A DNA stretch of 64,000 nucleotides from Streptomyces sp. NBC_01591 (lineage in GTDB: Bacteria; Actinomycetota; Actinomycetes; Streptomycetales; Streptomycetaceae): NCBI RefSeq assembly GCF_035918155.1, contig NZ_CP109327.1, forward strand, positions 6,076,001 through 6,140,000, written 5' to 3'. Below are positions 33,051 to 43,886 of this stretch, in pieces; positions within the stretch are counted from its first letter, which is position 1, and each line of letters opens with the position of its first letter. The position numbers were made by a program, and so were the translations under genes. The notes under the pieces were generated by a model that was not told where the DNA came from, did not search any database, and saw only the letters and a list, made by a program, of their open reading frames with translations.

Positions 33051-33521
33051 AGCCATTGAGCGTTTTCAGAGTGGCCACCGATGGGGTGACGGCGGCGAGG
33101 GCGCAACGCACGAGGCACCCGTGCCGTTGAGGGAGGTGTTCGAAGTCTCAACTCATCAGCACAGGTGCCTCGTTGGTCTTCTGTCCTGCCGCACTCGACC
33201 TGCCTCATTCGCTGGTCGAGTGGGTCGCCCTGCTCATCGTCACCCGCGAGGGTGACCGCCGCTGCAAGCTCCCGCCGCGCCAACGCGCGCTCGTCGCTCT
33301 GGTGTACCTGCGCAAGCACGACACCCTGGCACAGATAGCCGCCGGCTTCGGTATCTCGGTCGGCACCGCCCATGCCTACACCACCGCAGTGATCGACCTC
33401 CTGGCTGCCCGGGCCCCCGGCCTGCTGAAGGTCCTGCGCGAGCACGAACCGCAGTACGTACTGCTCGACGGGACGCTCGCCGAGTGCGACCGCGTGGGCG
33501 ACGGCCGGGCCGACTACTCGC
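33051..33521 (+). mobile_element. Truncated second copy of the IS5-type element
   Basis: Starts with the same terminal sequence (TTGAGCGTTTTCAG at about 33052) and matches the complete copy in opposite orientation up to the codons for GRADYS, where similarity stops abruptly (after base 33521). Catalytic Asp and Glu of the later domain and the far terminal repeat are gone, so it cannot move alone. It is fused in frame to the following XRE gene. Confidence 0.85.
33173..33521 (+). pseudogene. Truncated transposase (N-terminal half only)
   Basis: Encodes the helix-turn-helix and the first catalytic Asp ([14 protein letters not shown]) of the transposase at 28945-29694, from TTG 33173, differing at only a few residues (MV for MA, GDRR for GSRH). 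The frame then continues without a stop into the XRE regulator, so a 537-residue hybrid could in principle be made. Confidence 0.8.
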
Positions 33522-33553
33522 CAACGGACGTACTCTGGAAGGGAGGTGAACCC

Positions 33554-34786
33554 ATGCCGCTACCCGAGAACATTCGTAACTTCCGTCGCCGCGTCGGCCT
33601 GAGCCAGGAACAGCTCGCCGAGCAGGCGGGCCTTTCCCTGGGTGTTGTTCGGAAAGCTGAACAAGGCGGAAGCGTGCGGGTCGAGACACTTCACATGCTG
33701 GCCAGGGCGCTCGGCACCACCACATCCAGTCTCTTCGAGACCGCTGCTCCCGAGCCTGTCCGTGGAGACGAAGGCGACAGCGCCCGCCTCATGGAACTGC
33801 GCCGCGCGCTCATGCCTCCTGTCGGACTGTCCGAGACTTTCGTGGAACCCGGGCGGGGAGTCGGCCTGGCTTCCATCCAGCGGGACATCGGCGACACCCA
33901 TGCCCTTTACCAAGCCGACCGCTACGACTCCGTCGCGAAGCGCTTGCCGGGCATCCTGAGCGTCGCCGAGGCCGCCGTCGTGCTCAGCGACGCGGGGGAA
34001 TCGCGGCGGAGGGCCACCACCGTCAGGGCCAGTGCCTTCCTTCTGACGGGCAAATACCTCACTCAGGTCCGGCGCTACGACATGGCGTATTACGCCCTCT
34101 CGCAGGGCATCAGGGATGCCCGTGAGACCGGACAGACTCTCCTCGCCGCCACCGGGGTCGTCGGCATGGGCTGGCTCCTTCTACGACAGGACAGGTTCGA
34201 CGAAGCCGAGGACCTGGCCACCGTCACGGCCGCCGAGGTGGAGCCGCGTATGTCCAACGCCTTGCCGGGCCAGCTTGCCGTCTGGGGGGAGCTTTGCCAG
34301 CGCGTAGCCGCCGCAGCTGTGCGGAACAACCGCCCCGAGATCGCCAAGGAGGCCCGGCGCATGGCTGCGACTGCAGCCTCGGCCCTGGGCGCCGAGCACA
34401 TGGACTTCAGGGAGCACTGGTCCACCTTCGGGCCTGTCACGGCAGAGATGAAGACGATCGAAGACCTCTCTCTCATCGGTGATGCCCGCGGAGTGCTCAG
34501 CCGGGCCGATGAGGGAGCCCTCAGCCGCAAGGCGCTGAAGAGGCTCGGTCGTCCGAGCGCGAACAACTGGGACCGGCACCGTCTCGATGTCGCCGGAGCC
34601 CACGCGAAGATCGGCGCCCACCAGGATGCGATGGACGAGCTGAGCGCCATCAGGCGGGCCTCTCCCGAGTGGCTCAAACACCAGCAAATGGCCCGCTACA
34701 TCATGAGCGACATCCTGGCCGGCCGGAAGCGGACCCTCACCGAGGACATGCGCGGCATGGCGGTCCACCTGGGCGTCGCCGGGTAG
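33554..34786 (+). CDS. XRE-family regulator with C-terminal TPR-like helices
   Basis: A 410-residue protein. Residues 4-60 are an XRE/Cro HTH ([31 protein letters not shown]), followed by about 330 residues of helical repeats (for example [40 protein letters not shown]) of the sort seen in peptide- or partner-sensing regulators. ATG 33554 has an excellent GGGAGGTG. The codons before it belong to the truncated transposase in the same frame, which means the original promoter has probably been replaced by IS sequence. Confidence 0.85.
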   Translation: MPLPENIRNFRRRVGLSQEQLAEQAGLSLGVVRKAEQGGSVRVETLHMLARALGTTTSSLFETAAPEPVRGDEGDSARLMELRRALMPPVGLSETFVEPGRGVGLASIQRDIGDTHALYQADRYDSVAKRLPGILSVAEAAVVLSDAGESRRRATTVRASAFLLTGKYLTQVRRYDMAYYALSQGIRDARETGQTLLAATGVVGMGWLLLRQDRFDEAEDLATVTAAEVEPRMSNALPGQLAVWGELCQRVAAAAVRNNRPEIAKEARRMAATAASALGAEHMDFREHWSTFGPVTAEMKTIEDLSLIGDARGVLSRADEGALSRKALKRLGRPSANNWDRHRLDVAGAHAKIGAHQDAMDELSAIRRASPEWLKHQQMARYIMSDILAGRKRTLTEDMRGMAVHLGVAG

Positions 34787-34880
34787 CAACTACGGGGCGT
34801 GGTACTTTCCGTCGGGTAGCTGCGAGAGTGTCATGCTCCGTGTCTGGTTCGGTGCATTGTCCGCACGTACCGTCTTCGGC

Positions 34881-35111
34881 ATGGCGAACAACCAGCAGAC
34901 CGAACCCCGGATCGGGGCGGTAGTCAAGGACCTGAAGGGCAACCGCTTCGGTGTTGTGATGGCCACCATCGGCGGGCTCATCCAGCTCCGCCCGGTCAGC
35001 GGCGGACTGTCGTGGGAAGTCGCGCCGGACGGCATCGAGGCGCTCTCCTCGCGCCAGGAGTTGACCGTTCGCCTCGCTGCCCTCAATGCCGAATCCAGGC
35101 GCGGAACATGA
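34881..35111 (+). CDS. Small conserved Streptomyces protein
   Basis: A 76-residue protein (MANNQQTEPRIGAVVKDL...) with a compact beta-rich look, likely an SH3- or KOW-like fold (GNRFGVVMATIGGLIQLRPV), though that is inference. No ribosome site precedes ATG 34881, but TACCGT is seven bases upstream, so the mRNA may be leaderless. Its stop overlaps the next start (ATGA). Such pairs are frequent near XRE regulators in Streptomyces; function unknown. Confidence 0.65.
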   Translation: MANNQQTEPRIGAVVKDLKGNRFGVVMATIGGLIQLRPVSGGLSWEVAPDGIEALSSRQELTVRLAALNAESRRGT

Positions 35112-35347
35112 GCGCGCCCCGCGCCATCGTGAGGCACGTCCGGTGGACGCTCGCGCCGAATCAGGAGCCGGATGCCGAACCGCAGACGTACACCATGCTG
35201 TGTGTTGTCTGCGGAGAGTCCTCCGCTGCGGCGGAGGAGTGGGACGCCCCGCAAGGTTGGGCTCTTTCCCACTCGGGGCGTAAACCCTCCCACCGCACCT
35301 ACCGAGAGCTGACCACCAGGCCCTGGCGAACCTGGATGAACTCTTGA
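35108..35347 (+). CDS. DUF7848-like small protein
   Basis: A 79-residue protein. The pattern IVRHVRWTLAPNQEPDAEPQTYTM, then LCVVCGES, then WALSHSGRKPSHRTYRE, matches a small Streptomyces family I recall as DUF7848. The CxxC may bind zinc with downstream His. It overlaps the preceding gene by four bases (ATGA), so it is co-translated. Function unknown. Confidence 0.65.
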   Translation: MSAPRAIVRHVRWTLAPNQEPDAEPQTYTMLCVVCGESSAAAEEWDAPQGWALSHSGRKPSHRTYRELTTRPWRTWMNS

Positions 35348-35354
35348 TCTGGCG

Positions 35355-35389
35355 CGGGGCGCGCGACCACTTCCGGGCCGCGCGCCCCG
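35355..35389. terminator. Bidirectional terminator hairpin
   Basis: Eleven-base perfect arms CGGGGCGCGCG / CGCGCGCCCCG with a 13-base loop, between the small-protein pair and the convergent glgB. Confidence 0.7.
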
Positions 35390-35398
35390 TGCCCCGGC

Positions 35399-37795
35399 TC
35401 AGACCGGCCGGAACCAGACCGTCGCCAGCGGGGGCAGCGTCAGCAGCAGGCTGCCGGGCCTGCCGTGTGCGGCCACCGGCTGCGGCTTCAGCGGATCGGG
35501 ATGACCCACATCGCTGCCGCCGTACCGCGCGGCGTCGGTGTTGAGGACCTCCGCCCATGACACCCGGTCCCCGAGCACATCCGGCACCCCCACCCGGTAG
35601 TCGTGCCGCACCACCGGGGAGAAGTTGCTGACGGCCAGGAGCGGCGAGCCGTGCGCGTCGTAGCGCAGGAAGGCGAAGACGTTGTCCTCGGCCGCCCCGC
35701 CGTCCACCCAGTCGAAGCCCTCCGGAACGGTGTCGCGCTGCCAGAGCGCGGGGGTCTCGGCGTACACCGTGTTCAGGTCGCCCACCAGGGTGCGTACGCC
35801 CCGGTGGTCGCTCTCCGCCGCGTACGAGGGGTCGAGCAGCCACCAGTCCGGCCCGTGCCCCTCCGACCACTCCGCCCCCTGGGCGAACTCCTGGCCCATG
35901 AACAGGAGTTGCTTGCCCGGGTGGGCCCACATGAAGCCGAGGTAGGCCCGGTGGTTGGCGCGCTGCTGCCACCAGTCGCCGGGCATCTTGGAGACCAGCG
36001 ACCGCTTGCCGTGCACCACCTCGTCGTGCGAGATCGGCAGGACGTAGTTCTCGCTGTACGCGTACACCATCGAGAAGGTCATCTCGTTGTGGTGGTATTT
36101 GCGGTGCACCGGCTCCTTCGACACGTACTCCAGGGAGTCGTGCATCCAGCCCATGTTCCACTTCAGCCCGAAGCCGAGACCCCCGAAGCCGCCGGGGCCG
36201 ACATGGTGGGTGGCGCGGGTGACACCGTCCCAGGCGGTGGACTCCTCGGCGATGGTCACGACACCCGGATTGCGACGGTAGACGGTGGCGTTCATCTCCT
36301 GGAGGAAGGCGACGGCGTCCAGATTCTCCCGGCCGCCGTGCTCGTTCGGGGACCACTCGCCCTCCTCGCGCGAGTAGTCGAGATAGAGCATCGAGGCGAC
36401 GGCGTCGACCCGCAGCCCGTCGATGTGGAACTCCTCGCACCAGTAAGTGGCGTTGGCCACCAGGAAGTTGCGCACCTCGGTGCGCCCGAAGTCGAACTCC
36501 AGCGTGCCCCAGTCGGGATGCGCCGCCCGCGACGGGTCCGAGTGCTCGTACAGCGGCCGGCCGTCGAACTCCGCCAGCGCCCAGTCGTCGCGCGGGAAGT
36601 GCGCGGGCACCCAGTCGACGATCACCCCGATCCCGGCCCGGTGCAGGGAGTCGACGAGGAAACGGAAGTCGTCGGGTGTGCCCATGCGTGACGTCGGGGC
36701 GTAGAACCCGGTGACCTGATACCCCCAGGAGCCGCCGAAGGGGTGCTCGGAGATCGGCATCAGCTCCACATGCGTGAACCCCAGATCCCTTACGTACGCC
36801 GGGAGTTGGGAGGCCAGCTGGCGGTAGGTGAGCCCCGGCCGCCACGACGGCAGATGCACCTCGTAGGCGGACAGCGGCGCCTCGTGCACCGGGACGTCCC
36901 CGCGGTGCGCCATCCACTCCTGGTCCCGCCATTCGTGGTGCGAGGCCGTCACGATCGAGGCGTTGGCGGGCGGCACCTCGGTGCACCGGGCCATCGGGTC
37001 GGCGCGCAGCGTGTGCGAGCCGTCCGGGCGGCAGACGTCGAACTTGTAGAGCGCGCCCTCCCCGATCGCGGGCAGGAACAGTTCCCACACCCCGGTGGAG
37101 CCGAGCGAACGCATCGGGAAGCCGGTGCCGTCCCAGTAGTTGAAGTCCCCGACGACCCGCACACCGCGGGCGTTGGGTGCCCAGAGGGTGAACCGGGTGC
37201 CCGCCACGCCCTGGTGCTCCATGGGCTGCGCGCCGAGGGCGGTCCACAGCTCCTCGTGCCGCCCCTCGCCGATCAGATGCAGATCGAGATCGCCGAGCGC
37301 GGGCAGGAAGCGGTACGGATCCTGCACCTCGATCTCGTTGTCCTCGTAGGCGACCAGCAGCCGGTACTCGGGCAGCGCGGGCATCGGCAGCAGCCCGGAG
37401 AAGAAGCCGTCGCCGTCGTCGTGCAGCTGCGCCCGCAGCCCCTTGGCGAGCACGGTCACCGAGCGGGCGTACGGGCGCAGCACCCGGAAGGTCACACCAC
37501 CCCGGACCGGGTGGGCGCCGAGCAGGTCGTGCGGGGCGTGGTGCTCACCGGCGAGCAGCCGGCCCCGGTCGCAGTCGTCGAGGGGGCGGGCCTGTCGTAC
37601 GCCCTGGCTGCCGGTGCCGGCCCGCTTGGCCGCCGGCTTCTTCCGTCCGGCCGGGGCGGCCGGTTCCGGCGACGGCGATGCCGCCACCGCCTCGGCCGGG
37701 GCCGCGGGGGAAGCCGCCCCGTCGGGTGCCGGTGGCTCGACTCGGGGGGCCTCGGTGGGGGCGGGCTTCTTGCGGGACGGCTTGCGGGCGGTCAC
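35399..37795 (-). CDS. glgB: 1,4-alpha-glucan branching enzyme
   Basis: Makes alpha-1,6 branches in glycogen or GlgE-type alpha-glucan. 798 residues, with an unusual N-terminal Pro/Ala/Lys extension of about 70 residues, then a CBM48-type module and a GH13 barrel. Catalytic segments are [16 protein letters not shown] (nucleophile Asp), [11 protein letters not shown] (acid Glu) and [13 protein letters not shown]. Last gene of the glgE-treS-mak-glgB group, 66 bases downstream of mak. The Streptomyces genus often has two glgB genes; this is the one next to the GlgE pathway. Confidence 0.95.
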   Translation of the reverse strand: MTARKPSRKKPAPTEAPRVEPPAPDGAASPAAPAEAVAASPSPEPAAPAGRKKPAAKRAGTGSQGVRQARPLDDCDRGRLLAGEHHAPHDLLGAHPVRGGVTFRVLRPYARSVTVLAKGLRAQLHDDGDGFFSGLLPMPALPEYRLLVAYEDNEIEVQDPYRFLPALGDLDLHLIGEGRHEELWTALGAQPMEHQGVAGTRFTLWAPNARGVRVVGDFNYWDGTGFPMRSLGSTGVWELFLPAIGEGALYKFDVCRPDGSHTLRADPMARCTEVPPANASIVTASHHEWRDQEWMAHRGDVPVHEAPLSAYEVHLPSWRPGLTYRQLASQLPAYVRDLGFTHVELMPISEHPFGGSWGYQVTGFYAPTSRMGTPDDFRFLVDSLHRAGIGVIVDWVPAHFPRDDWALAEFDGRPLYEHSDPSRAAHPDWGTLEFDFGRTEVRNFLVANATYWCEEFHIDGLRVDAVASMLYLDYSREEGEWSPNEHGGRENLDAVAFLQEMNATVYRRNPGVVTIAEESTAWDGVTRATHHVGPGGFGGLGFGLKWNMGWMHDSLEYVSKEPVHRKYHHNEMTFSMVYAYSENYVLPISHDEVVHGKRSLVSKMPGDWWQQRANHRAYLGFMWAHPGKQLLFMGQEFAQGAEWSEGHGPDWWLLDPSYAAESDHRGVRTLVGDLNTVYAETPALWQRDTVPEGFDWVDGGAAEDNVFAFLRYDAHGSPLLAVSNFSPVVRHDYRVGVPDVLGDRVSWAEVLNTDAARYGGSDVGHPDPLKPQPVAAHGRPGSLLLTLPPLATVWFRPV

Positions 37796-37861
37796 GGGGA
37801 CAGCCTCCTCGGAGGGTGTTGAGGGGGGGGAGAGGGAGGGGCGGGAGCGCGTGCCGGGCCG

Positions 37862-39262
37862 TCAGTCGTCGGCGGCGGCCAGGCGGTGGATCGCGGCCAT
37901 CGGGACCGGAAGCCAGTCGGGCCGGTGCCGTGCCTCGTACAGCACCTCGTACACCGCCTTGTCGGTCTCATGGGCGCGCAGCAGCTCCGGTTCGCTGCGC
38001 GGGTCGACGCCTGCGGCGCGGGCGTACCCCTCGCAGTAGGCGGTCCGGCAGCGGGCCGCCCAGTCGGCGTTCCACGGGCGGTGCGAGCGGGCCGCGTAGT
38101 CGAAGGAGCGGAGCATCCCGGCGATGTCGCGCACCGGGAGCTGCGGCCGGCGGCGCTCGGGCAGCGGTCTGGCCGGTTCGCCCTCGAAGTCGATCAGCGA
38201 CCAGAAACCGTCGGCCGCGCGGAGTGTCTGGCCGAGATGGAGGTCGCCGTGCACCCGCTGGGCCGCCCAGTCGCGTCCCCGGTGCCCCAGCGCGGCCACC
38301 GCGTCGAAGGCGGTGCGCAGCCCGGGGACGTACGGCAGGAGCTCCGGTACCGCCTGGGCTGCGACCTCCAGCCGGCGCACCATCGAGGCGGCGAGGCGCT
38401 CGGTCTGGGCGCGGTGCAGGGCGGGCGTCGGCAGGGCGGCGGCGAGCGCGGTGTGCACCTCGGCGGTGGCCCGGCCCAGCGCGCGGGCCTCGCCGGTGAA
38501 GTCCCGGCCCTCTGCCAGGGCGCGCAGGGCGAGCTGCCAGCCGTCCTCCGCACCGCTCAGGAACGGCTGCAGTACGCCGAGGGTGAGCGGCCGGGGCGTG
38601 GTGACCTCGAACCAGGCGACGGGGGCGGGCACCCGCCCGCAGCCCTCGCGCGCGAGTGCGAGCGGAAGCTCCAGATCGGGGTTGGTGCCCGGGAAGATCC
38701 GGCGGAAGATCTTGAGGATGTAGGCGTCGCCGTAGACGAGCGAGGTGTTGGACTGCTCGGTTTCGAGCAGCCGCGGTGCGAGCCCCGCGGCGATGGCCGG
38801 ACCGCTCCGGTCGAAGCGCAGGGCGCCGAGGGGGCCGGGCGTACGGAATCGTTCCAGCAGAAGTTCGGCCAGGCGCGGGTCGTGCAGCCCCTCGTAGACG
38901 GTGCGGCCGGCCAGCGGCCCTTCGGCCACATGGCCGATGAGCGCGGGCGCCAGCCGGGGCGGCAGCGCGGCCCGTACGCCGAGCAGCAGTTGGTAGCAGT
39001 CGTCCGGCGACTGCGCGGGCGTGGACGGCTGGTGGACCCGGACCAGCAGATGGAGCAGCCCGGTTCCGGTTCCGGCGGCGACGGAATCGGTGCCAACCGG
39101 CAGTATTTCGGTCGCCGACACCAGCGAGAACGCGGTGACCGGCCGCCCCTTGCCCGCGAACCACCGCTGCCGGGGCAGCCATTCGTGCAGCAGAGGGGCG
39201 AGCGACGGGAGCAGGGTTGTGCTGTCAGCCAGGGCGACCCGAGTGGATGCAGCCTCCGACAT
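37862..39262 (-). CDS. mak: Maltokinase
   Basis: Phosphorylates maltose with ATP to give maltose-1-phosphate, the substrate of GlgE. 466 residues, related to aminoglycoside phosphotransferases: the N-terminal HEWLPRQRWFAGKGRPV is typical of maltokinase, followed by the catalytic HGDLHLGQTLRA and the metal site LIDFEGEPARPL. ATG 39262 follows GGAAAGGACGCG. It is separate from treS by 241 bases, with a hairpin at 39454-39475 between, so it may have its own promoter; in many actinobacteria treS and mak are joined. Confidence 0.93.
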   Translation of the reverse strand: MSEAASTRVALADSTTLLPSLAPLLHEWLPRQRWFAGKGRPVTAFSLVSATEILPVGTDSVAAGTGTGLLHLLVRVHQPSTPAQSPDDCYQLLLGVRAALPPRLAPALIGHVAEGPLAGRTVYEGLHDPRLAELLLERFRTPGPLGALRFDRSGPAIAAGLAPRLLETEQSNTSLVYGDAYILKIFRRIFPGTNPDLELPLALAREGCGRVPAPVAWFEVTTPRPLTLGVLQPFLSGAEDGWQLALRALAEGRDFTGEARALGRATAEVHTALAAALPTPALHRAQTERLAASMVRRLEVAAQAVPELLPYVPGLRTAFDAVAALGHRGRDWAAQRVHGDLHLGQTLRAADGFWSLIDFEGEPARPLPERRRPQLPVRDIAGMLRSFDYAARSHRPWNADWAARCRTAYCEGYARAAGVDPRSEPELLRAHETDKAVYEVLYEARHRPDWLPVPMAAIHRLAAADD

Positions 39263-39453
39263 GGCATCGCGTCCTTTCCCCGGGCACACCACAGGATGCG
39301 AAGAGTGTCCCGGATTGCGGCAATAGCCGTCCGGCTGTGCGGGACGTGTCGGGTCAGGATGGTCCGTACGGACTCGACTCGATGGGATCGAAACGCCAGA
39401 TGGGGCCCGGAGGGGGCCGTACGTGTGCGATGTGGGGGAGGGTGCTCCCCGTG

Positions 39454-39475
39454 CGGGGCGGCGGGAACCGCCCCG
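39454..39475 (-). terminator. Hairpin after treS
   Basis: CGGGGCGG / CCGCCCCG with a 6-base loop, 29 bases after the treS stop on the minus strand. It may end or attenuate transcription before mak. Confidence 0.5.
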
Positions 39476-39503
39476 CGGTCGGTGGTGGGATTGTGTCGTC
39501 CGG

Positions 39504-41210
39504 TCAGCTCGGCGGCGCGTCCTTGCGCAGCCGGAACCAGTAGAAACCGTGCCCGGCGAGAGTCAGCAGGTAGGGCAGATGACCGACGGCGGGGAAGCGC
39601 ACCCCGCCGATCAGCTCCACCGGATGACGCCCGTCGAACGACCGCAGATCGAGCTCCGTCGGCTGTGCGAACCGCGAGAAGTTGTGCACGCACAGCACGA
39701 GATCGTCCCCGTGCTCACGAGTGAAGGCGAGCACGGCCGGGTTCGACGACGGCAGCTCGTTGTACGAGCCGAGACCGAAGGCGGGGTTCTGCTTACGGAT
39801 CTCGATCATCCGCCGCGTCCAGTGCAGCAGCGACGACGGGGACGCCATCGACGCCTCGACGTTGGTGACTTGGTACCCGTAGACCGGATCCATGATGGTG
39901 GGGAGGTAGAGCCGCCCCGGGTCGCTGGAGGAGAAACCGGCGTTGCGGTCGGGCGTCCACTGCATCGGGGTGCGTACGGCGTCCCGGTCGCCGAGCCAGA
40001 TGTTGTCGCCCATCCCGATCTCGTCCCCGTAGTAGAGGATCGGGGAGCCGGGCAGCGACAGCAGCAGCGCGGTGAACAACTCGATCTGGTTGCGGTCGTT
40101 GTCCAGCAGGGGCGCGAGCCGCCGCCGGATGCCGATGTTGGCCCGCATGCGCGGATCCTTGGCGTACTCCGCGTACATGTAGTCGCGCTCTTCGTCCGTG
40201 ACCATTTCGAGGGTGAGCTCGTCGTGGTTGCGCAGGAAGATGCCCCACTGGCAGTTCTCCGGGATCGCCGGTGTCTTCGCCAGGATCTCGGAGACCGGGT
40301 AGCGGCTCTCGCGCCGCACGGCCATGAAGATGCGCGGCATCACGGGGAAGTGGAACGCCATGTGGCACTCGTCGCCGCCGGCCTGGTACTCGCCGAAGTA
40401 GTCGACGACGTCCTCCGGCCACTGGTTGGCCTCGGCGAGCAGCACGGTGTCCGGGTAGTGCGCGTCGATCTCCTTGCGGACCCGCTTGAGGAAGTCGTGG
40501 GTCTCCGGGAGGTTCTCGCAGTTGGTGCCCTCCCGCTGGTAGAGATACGGCACGGCGTCCACCCGGAAGCCGTCGATGCCGAGGTCCAGCCAGAAGCGGA
40601 GCGCGGAGATGATCTCCTCCTGCACCGCCGGGTTCTCGTAGTTGAGGTCGGGCTGGTGCGAGAAGAACCGGTGCCAGTAGTACTGCTTGCGCACCGGGTC
40701 GAAGGTCCAGTTGGACGTCTCCGTGTCCACGAAGATGATCCGGGCGTCCGGGAACTGCTTGTCGTCGTCGGCCCAGACGTAGTAGTCGCCGTACGGACCC
40801 TCAGGGTCGGTGCGGGACTGCTGGAACCAGTCGTGCTGATCGCTCGTGTGGTTCATGACGAAGTCGATGATCACGCGCATCCCGCGCTGGTGCGAGGCGT
40901 CGACGAACTCCACGAAGTCGGCCAGGTCGCCGAACTCCGGGAGCACGGCGGTGTAGTCGGAGACGTCGTAGCCGCCGTCGCGCAGCGGCGACTTGAAGAA
41001 CGGCGGCAGCCAGAGGCAGTCGACGCCCAGCCACTGCAGATAGTCCAGTTTGGCGGTGATGCCCTTGAGGTCGCCGATGCCGTCGCCGTTGGAGTCCTGG
41101 AAGGACCTGACGAGGACCTCGTAGAAGACGGCGCGCTTGAACCAGTCGGGATCGCGGTCCTTGGCCGGGGTGTCCTCGAACGTGTCGTGGACAGGCTCAT
41201 TGACGATCAT
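39504..41210 (-). CDS. treS: Trehalose synthase (maltose alpha-D-glucosyltransferase)
   Basis: Interconverts trehalose and maltose, feeding trehalose into the GlgE pathway. 568 residues, GH13 family, with the usual early motif [20 protein letters not shown]. Catalytic residues visible are Asp218 (GFRVDAV), Glu260 (LLAEANQW) and Asp330 (RNHDEL). The ATG at 41210 overlaps the glgE stop by four bases, so translation is coupled. Confidence 0.96.
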   Translation of the reverse strand: MIVNEPVHDTFEDTPAKDRDPDWFKRAVFYEVLVRSFQDSNGDGIGDLKGITAKLDYLQWLGVDCLWLPPFFKSPLRDGGYDVSDYTAVLPEFGDLADFVEFVDASHQRGMRVIIDFVMNHTSDQHDWFQQSRTDPEGPYGDYYVWADDDKQFPDARIIFVDTETSNWTFDPVRKQYYWHRFFSHQPDLNYENPAVQEEIISALRFWLDLGIDGFRVDAVPYLYQREGTNCENLPETHDFLKRVRKEIDAHYPDTVLLAEANQWPEDVVDYFGEYQAGGDECHMAFHFPVMPRIFMAVRRESRYPVSEILAKTPAIPENCQWGIFLRNHDELTLEMVTDEERDYMYAEYAKDPRMRANIGIRRRLAPLLDNDRNQIELFTALLLSLPGSPILYYGDEIGMGDNIWLGDRDAVRTPMQWTPDRNAGFSSSDPGRLYLPTIMDPVYGYQVTNVEASMASPSSLLHWTRRMIEIRKQNPAFGLGSYNELPSSNPAVLAFTREHGDDLVLCVHNFSRFAQPTELDLRSFDGRHPVELIGGVRFPAVGHLPYLLTLAGHGFYWFRLRKDAPPS

Positions 41211-43378
41211 GGTGTGGGTGACCCTCCGGTCGGCGGGGACGGTCGCAGGACGACGACGTGCGCGGGCGTGACGCCCGGCTCTAGGCGCACGTAGAAGGTC
41301 CTGCCCCAGTGATAGGTATCGCCGGTGAGCTCGTCGCGCACCGGCACGCGATCGTGCCGGTCGAGGCCGAGTCGCGGCATGTCCAACGAGACCGTGGCCT
41401 CGTGGGTGTGGTGCGGGTCGAGGTTGACGACCACCAGGACGGTGTTCGACCCCGAACGCTTGCTGTACGCGATCAACGCGTCGTTGTCGGTGGAGTGGAA
41501 GTGCACGTCGCGCAGCTGCTGCAACGCCGGGTTGCGGCGTCTGACGCGGTTGAGCGTGGTGATGAGCGGGGCCAGCGAACGGCCCTCGCGCTCCGCCGAC
41601 TCCCAGTCCCTGGGCCGGATCTCGTACTTCTCCGAGTCGAGGTACTCCTCACTGCCGGGCCGGACCGGGGTGTTCTCGCACAGCTCGTAGCCCGCGTACA
41701 CACCCCAGGAAGGGGAGAGCGTCGCGGCGAGGACGGCCCGCGCCTCGAAGGCCGGGCGGCCTCCGTCCTGGAGATAGCCGGACAGGATGTCCGGGGTGTT
41801 CACGAAGAAGTTCGGCCGCATGCAGGAAGCGGTTTCGCCCGACAGCTCCGTGACGTATTCGGTGATTTCCTGCCGGGTGTTGCGCCAGGTGAAATACGTG
41901 TAGGACTGCTGGAAACCGATTGCCGCGAGCGTCTTCATCATCGCGGGCCGGGTGAATGCCTCGGCCAGGAAGATCACATCGGGGTCGGTCCGGTTGATGT
42001 CCGCGATCACCTTCTCCCAGAAGATCACCGGTTTGGTGTGCGGATTGTCGACGCGGAAGATCCGTACCCCGTGATCCATCCAGAACCGCAGAATGCGCAC
42101 GGTCTCGGCGACCAGTCCGCCCAGGTCCTTGTCGAAGGCGATCGGATAGATGTCCTGGTATTTCTTCGGCGGATTCTCGGCATAGGCGATCGTGCCGTCC
42201 GCGCGATGGTGGAACCACTCCGGGTGTTTCTTCACCCAGGGGTGGTCCGGAGAACACTGCAGCGCGAAATCGAGTGCGATCTCCATGCGCAGATTGCGGG
42301 CGGCCGCGACGAAATGATCGAAGTCGTCGAGGGTGCCGAGCTCGGGATGGACGGCGTCGTGACCGCCCTCGGCCGAGCCGATCGCCCACGGCACTCCCAC
42401 GTCATGGGGGGCGGGGGAGAGCGAGTTGTTGGGGCCCTTGCGGTGGGTGGTTCCGATGGGGTGGATGGGCGGGAGATAGACCACGTCGAAGCCCATCGCG
42501 GCGACCGCGGGAAGCCGCTCGGCGGCCGTGCGGAAGGTGCCGCTGATGATCCTCGCCGGCGCCTTCGCCGCCTTCCCCGTCCTGCCCTTCCGCTTCGCGG
42601 GCGGACCGGCCTTCTCGACCCTGGCGCCCTCCGAGCGGGGGAACAGCTCGTACCAGGAGCCGAACAGGGCCCGCCGGCGCTCGACCACCAGCGGCACCGG
42701 CGGCGACGCGCTGACCAGGTCGCGCAGCGGATGACGGGCGAGCGCGGCCTGCGCCTCGGGCGCGAGCGCCGCGGCCAGCCGGGCAGCGGCCGGGCGGGAC
42801 TCGTCGCGCAAGGCGTCGACGGCGGCCAGCACCGCCTCGCGCCCGTCCCGCTTGGGTACGCCGTCTGCGGCCCGCTCGTACAGCTCCGCACCCTCCGCCA
42901 GGACGAGCGCGGTGTCGATCCCCGCCGGAATCTTGATCCGGGCGTGCTGCCGCCAGGTGGTGACCGGATCGCTCCAGGCCTCGACCGTATACGTCCAGCG
43001 GCCCTCGGAATCCGGGGTGACGTCGGCGCCCCAGCGGTCGGTGCCGGGAGCGAGCTCGCGCATCGGCGTCCAGGGACCGGGACGCCCGCCCGGGTCCACC
43101 AGGACCACATTGGCGGCGACGGCGTCATGGCCCTCGCGGAAGACGGTCGCGGTGACCTGGAAGGTCTCACCGGCAACGGCCTTGGCGGGCCTTCTGCCGC
43201 AGTCGACGAGGGGACGGACGTCGAGGACGGGAATGCGACCGATCATGGAATCACCTGGGGACTGGGGTTCGGGCTGAACGGGGCGCGGCACAGTGGCGGA
43301 GGGCGAATTGCGCGCACCGCGACCGATCGGGTCCGTCCTTTCTAGCTGCTCCGTCGACGGCTGATGGGGTGTGGGCAT
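41207..43378 (-). CDS. glgE: Alpha-1,4-glucan:maltose-1-phosphate maltosyltransferase
   Basis: Uses maltose-1-phosphate to elongate alpha-1,4-glucan. 723 residues, GH13_3. The N-terminal and stalk domains ([21 protein letters not shown]) precede the barrel with nucleophile Asp in [11 protein letters not shown], acid Glu in [10 protein letters not shown] and NTPDIL. I choose ATG 43378 for its AGGAG at the right distance; ATG 43246 (MIGRIPV) also has an AGGTGA site and would give 679 residues. Coupled to treS by a 4-base overlap and divergent from glgP. Confidence 0.95.
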   Translation of the reverse strand: MPTPHQPSTEQLERTDPIGRGARNSPSATVPRPVQPEPQSPGDSMIGRIPVLDVRPLVDCGRRPAKAVAGETFQVTATVFREGHDAVAANVVLVDPGGRPGPWTPMRELAPGTDRWGADVTPDSEGRWTYTVEAWSDPVTTWRQHARIKIPAGIDTALVLAEGAELYERAADGVPKRDGREAVLAAVDALRDESRPAAARLAAALAPEAQAALARHPLRDLVSASPPVPLVVERRRALFGSWYELFPRSEGARVEKAGPPAKRKGRTGKAAKAPARIISGTFRTAAERLPAVAAMGFDVVYLPPIHPIGTTHRKGPNNSLSPAPHDVGVPWAIGSAEGGHDAVHPELGTLDDFDHFVAAARNLRMEIALDFALQCSPDHPWVKKHPEWFHHRADGTIAYAENPPKKYQDIYPIAFDKDLGGLVAETVRILRFWMDHGVRIFRVDNPHTKPVIFWEKVIADINRTDPDVIFLAEAFTRPAMMKTLAAIGFQQSYTYFTWRNTRQEITEYVTELSGETASCMRPNFFVNTPDILSGYLQDGGRPAFEARAVLAATLSPSWGVYAGYELCENTPVRPGSEEYLDSEKYEIRPRDWESAEREGRSLAPLITTLNRVRRRNPALQQLRDVHFHSTDNDALIAYSKRSGSNTVLVVVNLDPHHTHEATVSLDMPRLGLDRHDRVPVRDELTGDTYHWGRTFYVRLEPGVTPAHVVVLRPSPPTGGSPTP

Positions 43379-43886
43379 GGCCGCTCCTGTCCGCATTCAC
43401 TCGAATGGCAGTCGAATGGCCGGGGCACGGGTGTGTTGCGCGGATGTGAACCGGATGAAAACCGGACCCGCGGATGCCTCGCATTCGTGCTGCATTCGGG
43501 CGGCATTCACATGCCGCCCGGTGCGCACTCGGACTGTGTACCGGAGAAGCCTTCCCACGATTCTCGGTGGGCCAATCCGGTGGTTTGTTAACTACTCGGG
43601 CGTATCTGTGACGACCTGTTTGCGTCGGGCGCCGTCCCGAGTTCGCGGGCTCGCCGGTGCCCTTCCGGACGCCACTGGGCAGCTTTCCTTCTGGTGTGGA
43701 GTGCCACAAGACCGAATGAGGGAATGGAATCGGCCATTACCTGTGTGGCCGATGTGACTGGACGGGTCGTGAGGGAATCCGGATACGGATGGGGCGGCGT
43801 CCCGCCACCGCCGTCGAGGGTGACGGAGCGGCGCACACCGTGGTGCGTCCCCTCGGATCCGTACATCCCCTGCGAAGGTGGAATAC
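43379..43886. promoter_or_regulatory. glgE/glgP divergent control region with 11-bp-phased repeats
   Basis: About 510 bases without a gene. GAATGG occurs at 43403 and 43414, and GCATTC (nearly its complement) at 43393, 43481, 43492 and 43503. Spacing within each cluster is 11 bases, one helical turn, as for arrays of a DNA-binding protein on one face. Further GAATG words are at 43714 and 43722. Confidence 0.5.

Noticed and set aside
28936..33521. Interpretation of the IS pair as a functional composite transposon
   Set aside because: The right copy has lost its far end and most of its transposase, and no target duplication around the whole segment could be seen; only the looser claim of an IS-bracketed island is kept.
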